This document shows, piece by piece, positions 20,301-28,390 of a stretch of DNA of 64,000 nt. The translations under genes and the position numbers were made by a program. This DNA comes from FEN-299 sp963727765 (lineage in GTDB: Bacteria; Acidobacteriota; Vicinamibacteria; Vicinamibacterales; Fen-181). Under the pieces are notes generated by a model. That model made no database searches and was not told the DNA's origin. It saw nothing but the letters and a program-made list of their open reading frames with translations. Location: NCBI GenBank assembly GCA_963727765.1, contig CAVSGZ010000008.1, forward strand, positions 124,001 through 188,000, in the 5' to 3' direction. How positions within the stretch are numbered: position 1 is the first letter of the stretch; the number at the start of each line of letters is the position of its first letter.

Positions 20301-20457
20301 CGGCCGGGGCGTCGGCTCGGAGCTGCGCCGGCCGCTCGGCATTACGATCATCGGCGGCCTGATCGTGAGCCAGGTCCTCACGCTGTACACGACGCCGGTC
20401 GTCTACCTGTATCTCGACCGATTCCAGCACTGGTGGTCCCAGTGGAGACGCTCATGA
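17395..20457 (+). CDS. mdtC: RND efflux pump, MdtC-type
   Basis: 1020 residues, intact. RND hallmarks are present: FIHRPVATTLLTAAIALAG at the N-terminus, SPLPQVDFPTISVSASLPGA, the TM4 acidic pair in STGFVVDDAIVVIENITRY, the mid-protein break RVPKGFFPQQDNG, and GIVKKNAILMIDFALVAERE with FRPILMTTMAAMLGALP near the end. It lacks the Ala-rich insertion found in its neighbour, so the two paralogues are distinct and probably assemble as a heterotrimer, as MdtB and MdtC do in E. coli. It follows the first pump by 3 nt, and its stop overlaps the start of the outer-membrane factor. Confidence 0.93.
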   Translation: MNVSAPFIHRPVATTLLTAAIALAGAVAYQQLPVSPLPQVDFPTISVSASLPGASPETMASAVATPLERQFSRIASVTEMTSSSALGSTSVTLQFDLNRNIDAAARDVQAAINAARGNLPTNLPSNPNYRKVNPADAPVYMLALTSDELSRGQIYDAASTIMGQKLSQVAGVGQVMVAGGSLPTVRIELNPLALQKYGIGLEQVRAVLSAANANTPKGQVADDHRTWQIGANDQIFKAVDYQPLVVAYHNGRAVRIGDIGNAIDSTEDIRNSGYANGKPAVLVIIFKQPGANVIDTVDRVEALVPQLRAAMPREIDMRVAMNQTTTIRASVRDTERTLVISVLLVILVVFLFLRNPRATLIPSIAVPVSLIGTFGVMYLLGYSIDNLSLMALAISTGFVVDDAIVVIENITRYLERGMPPFEAALTGAREVGFTVMTISTSLIAVFIPLLLMGGVVGRLFREFAVTLSVAVVVSMVVSLTTTPMMCAHLLDAHETHGRLHMATERLFHKVVELYGRSLTVVLRHSFVTLLVLLATIALNVYLYIRVPKGFFPQQDNGRVMGSILADQDTSFQAMDRTLLPMVKTVAADPAVDTVVGFAGGGTVNTARMFVSLKPLAERGVSADGVINRLRPKLARVPGATLFLQAAQDVRVGGRMSSAQYQFTMRGDNLADLTRFAPAMLDQLRKVPLIADVNSDQQNRGMQTFVEYDRQSAARFGISTQLIDATLYDAFGQRQVSTMYTTLNQYHIIMEAAPQFWQNPLILHDLFVRSPSGSMVPLDAIATHAPATAPLTVPHQGLFPAVTISFNLGPGVALGDAVDAVYAAAQKVGLPATIHMGFSGTAQAYQDSLGSEPILIAAALMAVYIVLGMLYESYIHPITIISTLPSAGVGALLALMLTRTDLSIIAIIGIILLIGIVKKNAILMIDFALVAEREGGKSSRDSIFEACMLRFRPILMTTMAAMLGALPLALGRGVGSELRRPLGITIIGGLIVSQVLTLYTTPVVYLYLDRFQHWWSQWRRS

Positions 20458-21918
20458 GATGGAAACCCGATCGTGGCCGCGATGCGCGGCACGTTGTACT
20501 CCTCGTCGCCATCTCGCTGGCGCTCTGTTCGAGCGGCTGCGTCGTCGGCCCTGCCTACCATCGCCCCGAGGCGCCGGCGTCCCCCGCGTTCAAGGAGGCG
20601 CCGCCCGATGGGTGGAAGCACGCCGAGCCGTCGGACGGCGTGATTCGCGGCCCGTGGTGGTCGATCTACAACGATCCGGCGCTCGACGAGATCGAACGGC
20701 GGATCGACGTGTCGAACCAGACAGTGCTCGCGGCCGAGGCCAATTACCGTGCAGCGGCCGACGCCGTGCGCGCGGCCCGCGGCGCGCTGTACCCGAGCGT
20801 GAGCGGCGGCGTGTCGGCGACCGAGGCGCGGCCGACCACGGCGGGCCTCACCGGCGTGTCGTCGGCAGTCAGGACGACGCTACAGGTGCCGACCGTCGAC
20901 CTGTCGTACCAGGCCGACGTCTGGGGCAGTATCCGGCGGACCGTGCGTGCCGCAACGGCCACCGCGCAGGCGAGCGCCGCCCAGCTCGAGAACGCCAGGC
21001 TGATCATGCAGGCCGACCTGGCGATCGATTACTTCACGCTGCACGGTCTCGACGGAGATATCAACCTGCTCGAGAAGACCGTGGCATCGTACACGGAGTA
21101 CCTGACGCTGACCAGGAACCGGATGACCGCCGGCGTGGCGAGCGGAGCCGACGTCGCGCAGGCCCAGGCCCAGTTGAGCACCGCCCAGGCTGAGTTGACC
21201 GACCTCGGCGTGGCTCGCGCCCAGTACCGAGCATGCCGTGGCCATCCTCACCGGCCGGCCGCCGGCCGAGGTCACCATCCCGCGGCGGACGCTGTCCGCC
21301 GCCCCGCCGGCCGTTCCCGTGGCCATGCCGTCCGCGCTGCTCGAGCGCCGGCCGGACATCGCCGCCGCGGAGCGACAGATGGCGGCACAGAACGAGCAGA
21401 TCGGGATCGCGCAGGCCGCGATGTACCCGAGCATCGGGCTGAGCGGCGCGGCCGGCCTCCAGGGCACGTCGCTGTCGAACGTGTTCAGCGTGCCGGCGCT
21501 GTTCTGGTCGCTGGGCGCGAGCGCCACCGAGCTCATCTTCGACGCGGGGCGGCGGCATGCCGTCACCGACCAGCAGCGGAACCTGTTCGACGCCTCCGTG
21601 GCCAACTACCGGCAAGCCGTGCTGACCGCGCTCCAACAGGTGGAAGACGCGATGGCGGCCCTCCGCATCCTCGAGCGCGAGGCCGTCCAGGTGGACGATG
21701 CCGTGAAGGCCGCCCAGCAGTCGCTCGACATCTCTATCGCCCAGTACAAGGCCGGAGTGGTGAGTTCGCTGCAGGTCATCACCGCGCAGACGACGCTGCT
21801 CCAGAGCCAGCGGTCCGCCGTGGACCTGGTGACGCGGCGGCTGGTGGCCAGCGTGCAACTCGTCCAGGCGCTCGGCGGCGGCTGGGACGCGTCGCGGCTC
21901 CCTTCGGTCGCAAGGTAG
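20454..21918 (+). CDS. Outer-membrane efflux factor (OprM/NodT family), one-base frameshift
   Basis: About 487 residues after repair. The ATG at 20454 overlaps the stop of the second pump. A lipoprotein signal (CSSGCVVGPAYHRPEAP) matches the OprM/NodT family, which carries an acylated N-terminal Cys followed by VGPxY-P. Two repeats of helical hairpin and beta strands follow; YQADVWGSIRR and the C-terminal half ALLERRPDIAAAERQMAAQN are typical. The frame breaks where the sequence reads AGTACCGAG (21227-21228); dropping one C gives AQYEHAVAILTGRPPAEV. The protein completes the tripartite pump as the TolC-type channel. No second TolC-like gene is in the window. Confidence 0.88.
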
Positions 21919-22005
21919 CCCCTACACCCCGCCTTGACCCCGCCTCGCGACCGGCGTAGCATCCCGCACGCTACCCGAGTCCTGATTTCCGATCGAGGTA
22001 CAACC

Positions 22006-25000
22006 ATGATTCGCAGAGCTTCACTGGGTTTCGCCATCCTCATCCTCGCCCTCGCGGGCGTATCCTGGGCGGCGCCGGTGCGCCTGGCCCGCCATCCCGA
22101 CTACCACGCCGGGAAGATCGCTTTCAGCTATCTCGGCGACATCTGGGTCGCCAGCGAGGACGGCTCGAACGTCGTCCGGTTGACCGACAACACGGGGCGT
22201 GACGTCTACCCGCACTTTTCGCCCGACGGCCGGTGGATCGCCTTCTCGTCGAACCGTTACGGCAGCTACGACGTGTTCGTCATCCCGGCGTCCGGCGGTG
22301 CGGCGAAGCGGCTCACCTGGCACACAGGCAGCGACGAGGTGGTCGGCTGGTCGCGCGACTCGAAGTTCGTGATGTTCCGCTCGGCGCGCGGCGACGGGGC
22401 GTTCCCGACCGTGACGACGCTCTACGAGGTGCCGGTGGACGGCGGCATGGAGCGCGCGCTGCCGGTCGACTGGGGCTACTGGGGCGCCTACTCGCCGGAC
22501 GGAAAGCAGATCGTCTTCAACCGGCATCCGAGCGTCTGGTCCCGCAAGCACTACCGCGGCAGCTACGCGGCCGACCTGTGGGTGGGCGATCTCGCGCAGA
22601 AGACCTACCGGAAGATCCAGGGCGACGAGCGCTACAACCGCTACTGGCCGATGTGGGGGCCCAACGACCAGATCTACTACGTCGCCGACCCGCTGCCGAA
22701 CGACAAGTCGGTGAAGCCGGGCAGCCCCGAGGTGCGCCAGAGCGTCAACAACATCTACCGGGTCGGCGTGAACGGCGGGACGCCGGTCCAGGTGACCAGG
22801 CACACGTCCGGCAGCCTGTTCTGGCCGTCGATGTCGAGCGACGGCAAGGTGATCGTGTACGAGGAGGGCTTCGGCATCTGGAAGTTGGATGTCGCCTCCG
22901 GCCGCACGACCGAGATCAAGCTCGACATCGTCAGTGACGACAAGGAGAACGAAGCCAACGTCGAGCGCGTGGACAACGAACTCGACGCCTTCGACCTCTC
23001 GCCCTCCGGCCGGCGCGCGGTCATCGCCACGCGCGGGCAGATCCTGACGATTGCCACCGACCGCGGCGACATCACGCGCATCGCGCCCGACGCGATGGGC
23101 TCGCGCAGCCAGTCGCCGAAATGGTCGTTCGACGGCAAGTACATCGCGTTCATCTCGGACCGCTCCGGCCGCGACGAAGTCTGGATCTCGGACCAGGACG
23201 GCAAGGGACTCAAGCCGGTGACGGCGCTCGACAACGAGAAGGGGGCGCTCGTCTGGACGCCCGACTCGAAGATGCTGCTCTACACCGCGGCGGACAAGAA
23301 GCTCTACGCCTACTCCGTCGCCGACGGGAAAACGTCGGTCGTCACCTCGAGCGACGTGGCGCGGATCGGGAGCGTGGCGGTGTCGCCCGACAGCAAGTGG
23401 GTCGCCTTCTCGAAGCAGGATCGGACGATGAGATCGCACGTCTACATCGCGCCGATCACGGGCGGCGAGGAACGGCACGTCTCCGACGACCGCCTGCTGT
23501 CCGCCGAGACGAGCGCCGTGTGGACGGCCGACGGCAAGTACCTCGTGTTCATCTCATCGGCCGGCACGAACACCGGCGTGGCGTCGACGGGCGCCCGCTT
23601 CCCGAACACGATGCAGATGTGGGCGCTGCCGCTGCGCGACCAGGACAAGGATCCGCTCAACCGCGATATCGACAACGAGGCGCAGGGACTCGCCGCCGAA
23701 GCCGCGTCGCGGCAGGGCGGGGGGCGCGGTGGTGCGGGCGGCGGTGGGGCGGCACAGCCGGTCGAGGTCAAGATCGACTGGGCGGGCCTCGCCGGGCGCG
23801 CGCGGCGGCTCAACGCGCCGGGCGACATGTTTGGAGGCCTGACCGCGGCGCCCGACGGCCACTCGGTCGCCTTCACGTCGTCGACGGCGTCGACCACCGG
23901 CGGCGCGCCGGGTGGCGGCGCGGGCGGGCCGGCCATCTACGTCATGAATGTCGAAAGCGACCAGGCCAGCCGGGTGCCGCAGCCGGCCGCGGAGGCGGCC
24001 ACTACGGGCCGCGGCGGGCGGGGCGGCGGCGGCGGATTCGGCGGCGGCGGGGCCATCGCGTTCACGCGCGACGGCCGGACGATCTACTTCCGCTCGGGCA
24101 GCGGGCTCTACGCGGCTTCGGTGCCGAGCGGCGGAGGGGCCGGAGCCGCGGCGGCGCCCGCAGCGGCAGCCGGCGCCCGGGGCGGTCGCGGCGGCGCAGG
24201 CGGCGTTGCCGAAACCACACCGGCGGCCGGCGGCGCATCGGCCCGGCACGTCACCTTCAGCGCCACTTTCGAGATCGACCACAAGGCGCTGCGCCGGCAG
24301 GTCTTCGAGGAGGGCTGGCGGATCATGAAGAACCGGTTCTACGACGCGAAGATGAACGGCGCCGACTGGAACCTGGCCAAGTCGACCTACGAGCCGCTGC
24401 TCGATTACCTGGTTGACGAGGAAGAGCTGCACACGGTGATGATGATGATGATCGGCGAGCTCAACGCGTCGCACACGGGCGTGAGCGGCGGCCCCGCCGA
24501 CGCCGAGCGCTCGCCGGCGCAGACGCGGTACCCGGGCTTCGACCTCGTGGCCGACGCGTCGGGCTGCTACCGCGTGGGTCACATCTACAAGACCGGACCG
24601 GCCGACCACGACTACCTCAAGATCAAGGAGGGCGACTTCATCATCAGCCTCGACGACCGCGAGCTGAAGACCTCGGACAACTACTGGAAGTACCTCACCG
24701 TCTCAACGGGTCGGAAGTTCCATTTCCTCGTCAACAGCAAGCCGGCGAAGGACGGTGCGTGGGACGTGACGATCGAACCAATTGCGGCCACCGCCTTCGG
24801 CAACCTGCAGTACGCCAAGTGGGTGGACGACCGGCGCGAGATGGTCGACCATCTGAGCAACGGTGAGTTCGGCTACCTGCACATCCGCGCCATGGACGCC
24901 GCCTCGCTCCGCCAGTTCGAGCTGGACCTGGCGGCCAACCGCACGAAAAAGGCGCTCATCATCGACCAGCGCTTCAACGGCGGCGGCGGGATCGACCAGG

Positions 25001-25422
25001 AGCTGCTCGGCATCCTCGCCGGCCGGAAGTACCAGTTCTCGGTGGCCCGCGACTCGGACGTCAAGGTGTGGCGCCCGCAGAACTTCTACGGGCCGATGGT
25101 GGTGATGCAGAACGAGCGCTCCGCGTCGGACGCGGAGATGTTCCCAGAGGGGTTCAAGGACCTCGGCCTCGGCAAGACCGTCGGCGTGCCGACGATGGGC
25201 GCGGTGATCGCAACCGGGTCCTACACGCTGCTCGACGGGTCGAGCATCCGGACGCCTGGCAGCGGCGTCTGGACGGCCAAGGGCGAGAACCTCGAGAACT
25301 ACGGCGTGCCGCCCGACGTCTACGTCGACAACACGCCGGGCGACTTCGTCGCCGGCCGCGACATGCAGGTCGAGAAGGCGGTGGAGGTGTTGAAGGCCGA
25401 GCTCGCCACACCGAAGAAGTAG
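22006..25422 (+). CDS. Tricorn protease homologue (S41 peptidase with beta-propeller and PDZ)
   Basis: 1138 residues from ATG 22006 (GAGGT upstream), with a signal peptide ending near SWAAPVRLA. The N-terminal ~600 residues are WD40/PD40-like propeller repeats (FSPDGRWIAFSSNRYGSYDV, then WSRDSKFVMFRS). A PDZ domain follows (GHIYKTGPADHDYLKIKEGD, SLDDRELK). The C-terminal S41 domain has IDQRFNGGGGIDQEL and the nucleophile Ser in NERSASDAEMFPEG (about residue 1040). Tricorn-type enzymes cut peptides made by other proteases; here the signal peptide puts it in the periplasm. Unusual are three Gly/Arg/Ala-rich tracts around 23700, 24000 and 24130-24210. Confidence 0.92.
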   Translation: MIRRASLGFAILILALAGVSWAAPVRLARHPDYHAGKIAFSYLGDIWVASEDGSNVVRLTDNTGRDVYPHFSPDGRWIAFSSNRYGSYDVFVIPASGGAAKRLTWHTGSDEVVGWSRDSKFVMFRSARGDGAFPTVTTLYEVPVDGGMERALPVDWGYWGAYSPDGKQIVFNRHPSVWSRKHYRGSYAADLWVGDLAQKTYRKIQGDERYNRYWPMWGPNDQIYYVADPLPNDKSVKPGSPEVRQSVNNIYRVGVNGGTPVQVTRHTSGSLFWPSMSSDGKVIVYEEGFGIWKLDVASGRTTEIKLDIVSDDKENEANVERVDNELDAFDLSPSGRRAVIATRGQILTIATDRGDITRIAPDAMGSRSQSPKWSFDGKYIAFISDRSGRDEVWISDQDGKGLKPVTALDNEKGALVWTPDSKMLLYTAADKKLYAYSVADGKTSVVTSSDVARIGSVAVSPDSKWVAFSKQDRTMRSHVYIAPITGGEERHVSDDRLLSAETSAVWTADGKYLVFISSAGTNTGVASTGARFPNTMQMWALPLRDQDKDPLNRDIDNEAQGLAAEAASRQGGGRGGAGGGGAAQPVEVKIDWAGLAGRARRLNAPGDMFGGLTAAPDGHSVAFTSSTASTTGGAPGGGAGGPAIYVMNVESDQASRVPQPAAEAATTGRGGRGGGGGFGGGGAIAFTRDGRTIYFRSGSGLYAASVPSGGGAGAAAAPAAAAGARGGRGGAGGVAETTPAAGGASARHVTFSATFEIDHKALRRQVFEEGWRIMKNRFYDAKMNGADWNLAKSTYEPLLDYLVDEEELHTVMMMMIGELNASHTGVSGGPADAERSPAQTRYPGFDLVADASGCYRVGHIYKTGPADHDYLKIKEGDFIISLDDRELKTSDNYWKYLTVSTGRKFHFLVNSKPAKDGAWDVTIEPIAATAFGNLQYAKWVDDRREMVDHLSNGEFGYLHIRAMDAASLRQFELDLAANRTKKALIIDQRFNGGGGIDQELLGILAGRKYQFSVARDSDVKVWRPQNFYGPMVVMQNERSASDAEMFPEGFKDLGLGKTVGVPTMGAVIATGSYTLLDGSSIRTPGSGVWTAKGENLENYGVPPDVYVDNTPGDFVAGRDMQVEKAVEVLKAELATPKK

Positions 25423-25428
25423 CGGCTC

Positions 25429-25565
25429 GCCGGCGACACCGGCTCTCGGCTCTCGACGTTCGGCTTTCGGCCGTGTCACGGGTCTCTCGTGGCACGGCCG
25501 TCAGCCGTCAGTCGTCCGCCGCCAGTCGCAAGCCGTGAGGCGTAGGGTGTCAGGCGCGAGCCGCG
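25429..25565. repeat. Degenerate period-7 repeats with short palindromes
   Basis: Units of about 7 bp follow one another (GGCTCTC, GGCTCTC, GACGTTC, GGCTTTC, then GTCAGCC, GTCAGTC, and GTGAGGC, GTAGGGT, GTCAGGC). The stretch begins with the small inverted repeat GCCGG-CGACA-CCGGC just after the tricorn stop. It resembles the heptad elements at 4626 and 12682 in period but not in sequence. The convergent arsM gene ends immediately after it. No gene or promoter was seen here. Confidence 0.55.
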
Positions 25566-25567
25566 CG

Positions 25568-26387
25568 CTAGAGAGGCTTCCTCGCCCGGATGAAGCCGCT
25601 GAAGAACCGGCCGTCGACGAGCGGGGCGATGGCGTCCACGTCGAGGCCGTGGCCCGACAGGAACTCCCGCGCCTCGGCGACGCGGTACACCCGTGTCGGC
25701 TCGATCGACACGTCTTCGAAGCCGGCACGCCTCAGGCGCGCCACGTAATCCGACTCGTCGAGCGCGCCCGCCAGGCATCCGACCCACAGTTCGACGTTGC
25801 GGCGGATGTCAGCCGGGATCTCCCCGCGCACCACGACGTCCGAGACGGCGAACCTGCCGCCGGGCTTGAGCACGCGGAACGCCTCGGTCAGCACCCGGTC
25901 CTTGTCGGCCGACAGGTTGATGACGCAGTTCGAGATGATGACGTCCACGCTGTCGTTCGGCAGCGGGATCTGCTCGAATCTCGCCCTTGAGGAACTCGAC
26001 GTTGCTCAGACCCGCCTGGCGCTGGTTCTCGCGCGCGAGGGCCAGCATCTCGTCGGTCATGTCGAGGCCGTACGCCTTCCCCGACGGGCCGACCCGCCTG
26101 GCCGAGAGCAGCACGTCGATGCCCCCGCCCGAGCCCAGGTCGAGGACGACCTCGCCGGGGTTGAGCGCGGCCAGCGCCGTCGGGTTCCCGCAGCCAAGCG
26201 CGGCCAGTACGGCCTCGGCCGGGAGCCCTTCGGTCTGCTTCCGGTCGTACAGGTTGACCGTGATCGGGTCAACCGCGCCGGGGACCGAGCAGCAGCTCGA
26301 CCTGCAGCCGCAGGAGGTCTTGCCCTCGGTCACGCGCAGCGCGGCCTTCCCGTACTTCTCCTTCACGACCTCTTTGATGTCCGCCAT
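25568..26387 (-). CDS. arsM: Arsenite S-adenosylmethionine methyltransferase, one-base frameshift
   Basis: About 272 residues after repair; start 26387 with AAGGAG 8 nt upstream. ArsM converts As(III) to methylated arsenicals with SAM. The SAM site is LDLGSGGGIDVLLSARRVG. The arsenic-site cysteines of the family are present in ISNCVINLSADKDRV and ELWVGCLAGAL, and an additional Cys cluster, TSCGCRSSCCS, lies near residue 30. The frame breaks at 25976, where one extra base interrupts KGEIEQIPLPNDS; both flanks are perfectly conserved. It follows its own arsR by 29 nt and is probably controlled by it. The product should raise resistance by making volatile or exportable methylarsenicals. Confidence 0.9.
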
Positions 26388-26416
26388 GATTGCGCTCCTT
26401 GCGTTTGGTTCCGCGC

Positions 26417-26770
26417 TCAACACCGCTTGCAGGACCTCGTAATCGTTTCCGGCTGCACCGCCCGGCTCCGCGAGCAGCATTCCGCATACAGGAATCCCAG
26501 CAATTCCTCGAGGGCCTCTGAATTCGCCGTATACCGAAGGTAGGTGCCCTCCCGGCGCACGCTCACGAGGTCCTCGTTCCTGAGCTTTTCCAGGTGGTGG
26601 GAGAGCGTGGGGCCGGGGATCCCCAGTTCCTCGGCGATCTCGCCCGCCACCAGGCCGTCGGGGTGCGCCGCGAGCAGCAGGCGCATGACCCGCAGGCGGG
26701 GCTCGGTTCCCATCGCGGACAGCATGTCGGCGTATCTCGCCACGGTGTCGGGGGGGACGACCTTCTTCAT
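26417..26770 (-). CDS. arsR: ArsR-family repressor, C-terminal-cysteine type
   Basis: 117 residues from ATG 26770. Winged-helix repressor: PRLRVMRLLLAAHPDG, then recognition helix GIPGPTLSHHLEKLRNEDLV and wing VRREGTYLRYTA. The C-terminus carries AECCSRS...TRSCKRC, a vicinal Cys pair with further Cys residues, similar to the C-terminal As(III) site of Acidithiobacillus ArsR. There is no CxC in the DNA-binding region, unlike the second ArsR in this island. No Shine-Dalgarno precedes ATG 26770 and the predicted -10 box lies only 8 nt away, so the message may be leaderless. Release of the repressor by As(III) would switch on arsR-arsM. Confidence 0.85.
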   Translation of the reverse strand: MKKVVPPDTVARYADMLSAMGTEPRLRVMRLLLAAHPDGLVAGEIAEELGIPGPTLSHHLEKLRNEDLVSVRREGTYLRYTANSEALEELLGFLYAECCSRSRAVQPETITRSCKRC

Positions 26771-26774
26771 GTCT

Positions 26775-26806
26775 ATATTTCTACAACTATCGAAATATTC
26801 TATCAA
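26775..26806 (-). promoter_or_regulatory. arsR-arsM promoter with palindromic operator
   Basis: On the minus strand: -35 TTGATA (26806-26801), 17 bp, -10 TAGAAA (26783-26778). The perfect inverted repeat ATATTTC-10 bp-GAAATAT (26775-26798) lies across the promoter, as expected for an autoregulatory ArsR-family site. This is the most AT-rich stretch in the surrounding kilobases. The predicted transcript starts at or next to the ATG. Confidence 0.65.
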
Positions 26807-26848
26807 CACAAATTATGGGCCTGTCGGGCTGACGTCGGGGATGGTATG

Positions 26849-26915
26849 GCGCAGGCCTGAAGGCCTGCGCTATCTGGGGCCCCACTCGGGATCGTCGGAT
26901 AGCGCAGGGCTTCAC
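26849..26915. repeat. REP-like palindrome and partial second copy
   Basis: The perfect palindrome GCGCAGGCCT-GA-AGGCCTGCGC covers 26849-26870, followed by TATC. A half copy (ATAGCGCAGGGCTTCACCCCT) lies at about 26899-26919. The same palindrome family occurs at 48549, 48621 and 57240. It fills the gap between the radical SAM gene and the second arsR unit and may end transcription of either. Confidence 0.8.
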
Positions 26916-27008
26916 CCCTCGACGTTTCTCGGGGTGCCCTGGGCTTGTCGAAGGGCAGCCCGGCGCGTGAGGGGCGCGGCGTCAGGCGCGAGGCGTAGGC
27001 CGCGCAGT

Positions 27009-28160
27009 CTACGGGCAGAGCACGATTCCCTGCGCCCACGGGCATTCGCCGCACACGGGCGCAGAGTTCCCGTAGCAGTCCTCCTGGTTCGTCTCGGTGA
27101 AGTGGCAGCCCCCGCAGTGGAAGCAGGGGGGGAAGTCGAACTCGCGGACACGTTGACGGAAAGCCACGAATGCCTCGCCGCGCCAGATGTCGGCGAGCGG
27201 CCCGTCGTCGACGTGGCCGACGACGAACGCGTCCACGCGCCTGGCCTGGTGGTTGATGAACTCGGCGTGGGTGTGAAGCAGCGAGAGGCAGGGCGTCACC
27301 CGCCCGTCCCAGCCGACCGCGCACATCCCCTCGTGCGCGAAGCGGCAGTAGCTCCTCCACGCGGCGGGATCGGCGGAAGGAGGCGGATAGACAAGGCCGC
27401 GCTCGGCGAGCGCGGCAGCCAGCGGGCGCGTCACCTCTTCCATGTCGAAGCGTCCGACCTGCAGTCGCGGCCGCCAGGCGGCGGGCCGGAACACGGAGGC
27501 CCACCCTGCCCGCTCCCAGAGGATCTCGCGGGCCATCTCCTCGGTGTGCGGCACGAGGTTGCCGACCGAAACGAAATCGAGCTTCAGGTCCGACGCGCAC
27601 TCGAGCAGCATCGGCAGGCTCGCGGCATTGCTCCGCGTCACGACCGCCGCCACCCCGATCGCCATCGGCTGCCGCGTTCGACGTCTGGCGTCGCGCAGGT
27701 GATGGATCGCCGCCAGCGCGTCATCCGCATCGGCGCCGCGCATCCAGGCATAGGCCTCCGCGTCGCCGCCGTCGAACGACACGGTCACCTGGCCGACGCC
27801 GAGGTCCACCATCGCCACCGCTGCCGCCGGATCCAGCAGCAAGCCGTTCGTGATGATCTCGACGCCCAGGCCGCGCGCCCGGGCCGAAGCCATGAGGCGC
27901 CGCCACTCGGGGTGGACGAGCGGCTCGCCGAAGCCGCCGAAGGTGATCGTCACCGGCGCGCCGGACACCGTGGGGAGGCCGGCGATCAGGCGCTCGAACC
28001 GGTCGACGCTCATGCGGCCGAGCGGTTCACGCCACCCGTGCCGCACGCACATCCGGCAGTCGAGGTTGCAGTGGCTCGTGCTCTCGACGTAGACCTTCCT
28101 CAGCGGGTCGCGCGCGACCCGCGTGCGGTCGGCCGCCGCCCCTACGGCGCCGTCACCCAC
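27009..28160 (-). CDS. Radical SAM/SPASM protein of the arsenic island
   Basis: 383 residues. The [4Fe-4S]-SAM cluster motif is CNLDCRMC at residues 31-38 (Cx3Cx2C), followed by ITFGGFGEPLVHPEW (motif GGE-like) and a TIM-barrel core. The C-terminal SPASM region is Cys-rich: MCAVGWDGRVTPCLS, then CFHCGGCHF, QEDCYGN, and CGECPWAQGIVLCP, enough for two auxiliary clusters. It is neither ArsS (arsenosugar) nor ArsL (arsinothricin), whose cluster motifs differ. The ending resembles tungsten-cofactor maturases as I remember them, which I cannot verify. It begins GTG 28160, overlapping the mini-thioredoxin stop by 19 nt, so it is the last gene of the arsR-arsC-acr3 operon. Substrate unknown. Confidence 0.8.
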   Translation of the reverse strand: MGDGAVGAAADRTRVARDPLRKVYVESTSHCNLDCRMCVRHGWREPLGRMSVDRFERLIAGLPTVSGAPVTITFGGFGEPLVHPEWRRLMASARARGLGVEIITNGLLLDPAAAVAMVDLGVGQVTVSFDGGDAEAYAWMRGADADDALAAIHHLRDARRRTRQPMAIGVAAVVTRSNAASLPMLLECASDLKLDFVSVGNLVPHTEEMAREILWERAGWASVFRPAAWRPRLQVGRFDMEEVTRPLAAALAERGLVYPPPSADPAAWRSYCRFAHEGMCAVGWDGRVTPCLSLLHTHAEFINHQARRVDAFVVGHVDDGPLADIWRGEAFVAFRQRVREFDFPPCFHCGGCHFTETNQEDCYGNSAPVCGECPWAQGIVLCP

Positions 28161-28378
28161 TCCCGCACCTCATCGCTCTGCGGGATTCGGCCCGCGATCT
28201 TGAGGATGCCGTCGATGCTCACCGCCGGCGTGGCGACGACACCCGCCTCCGCCATGGCCCGATAATCGACGACCTTCTGCACGTCGGCGCTGACCCCTGC
28301 CTGCTCCACGACCTGGCGCACCACGCGCTCGGTCTCGCGGCACCGCGCGCACCCCGGACCGTAGATCACGATCTTCAT
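28142..28378 (-). CDS. Small thioredoxin-family protein (mini-thioredoxin)
   Basis: 78 residues with the redox motif CARC at positions 10-13 of a beta-alpha-beta thioredoxin-like fold (MKIVIYGPGCARCRE, then VVATPAVSIDGILK with the cis-Pro). Proteins of this size resemble the MTH895/TM0996 glutaredoxin-like group found beside arsenic permeases. It may reduce the Trx-linked ArsC or a thiol on the neighbouring permease (inference). It lies 12 nt after the permease gene and overlaps the radical SAM gene. Confidence 0.85.
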   Translation of the reverse strand: MKIVIYGPGCARCRETERVVRQVVEQAGVSADVQKVVDYRAMAEAGVVATPAVSIDGILKIAGRIPQSDEVREWVTAP

Positions 28379-28390
28379 GAAAGCCGCTCC

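Noticed and set aside
27009..28160. ArsS or ArsL identity for the radical SAM protein
   Set aside because: Its cluster motif is an ordinary Cx3Cx2C with a SPASM tail; it lacks the ArsL motif RCCLHC, and the ArsS-type ending.
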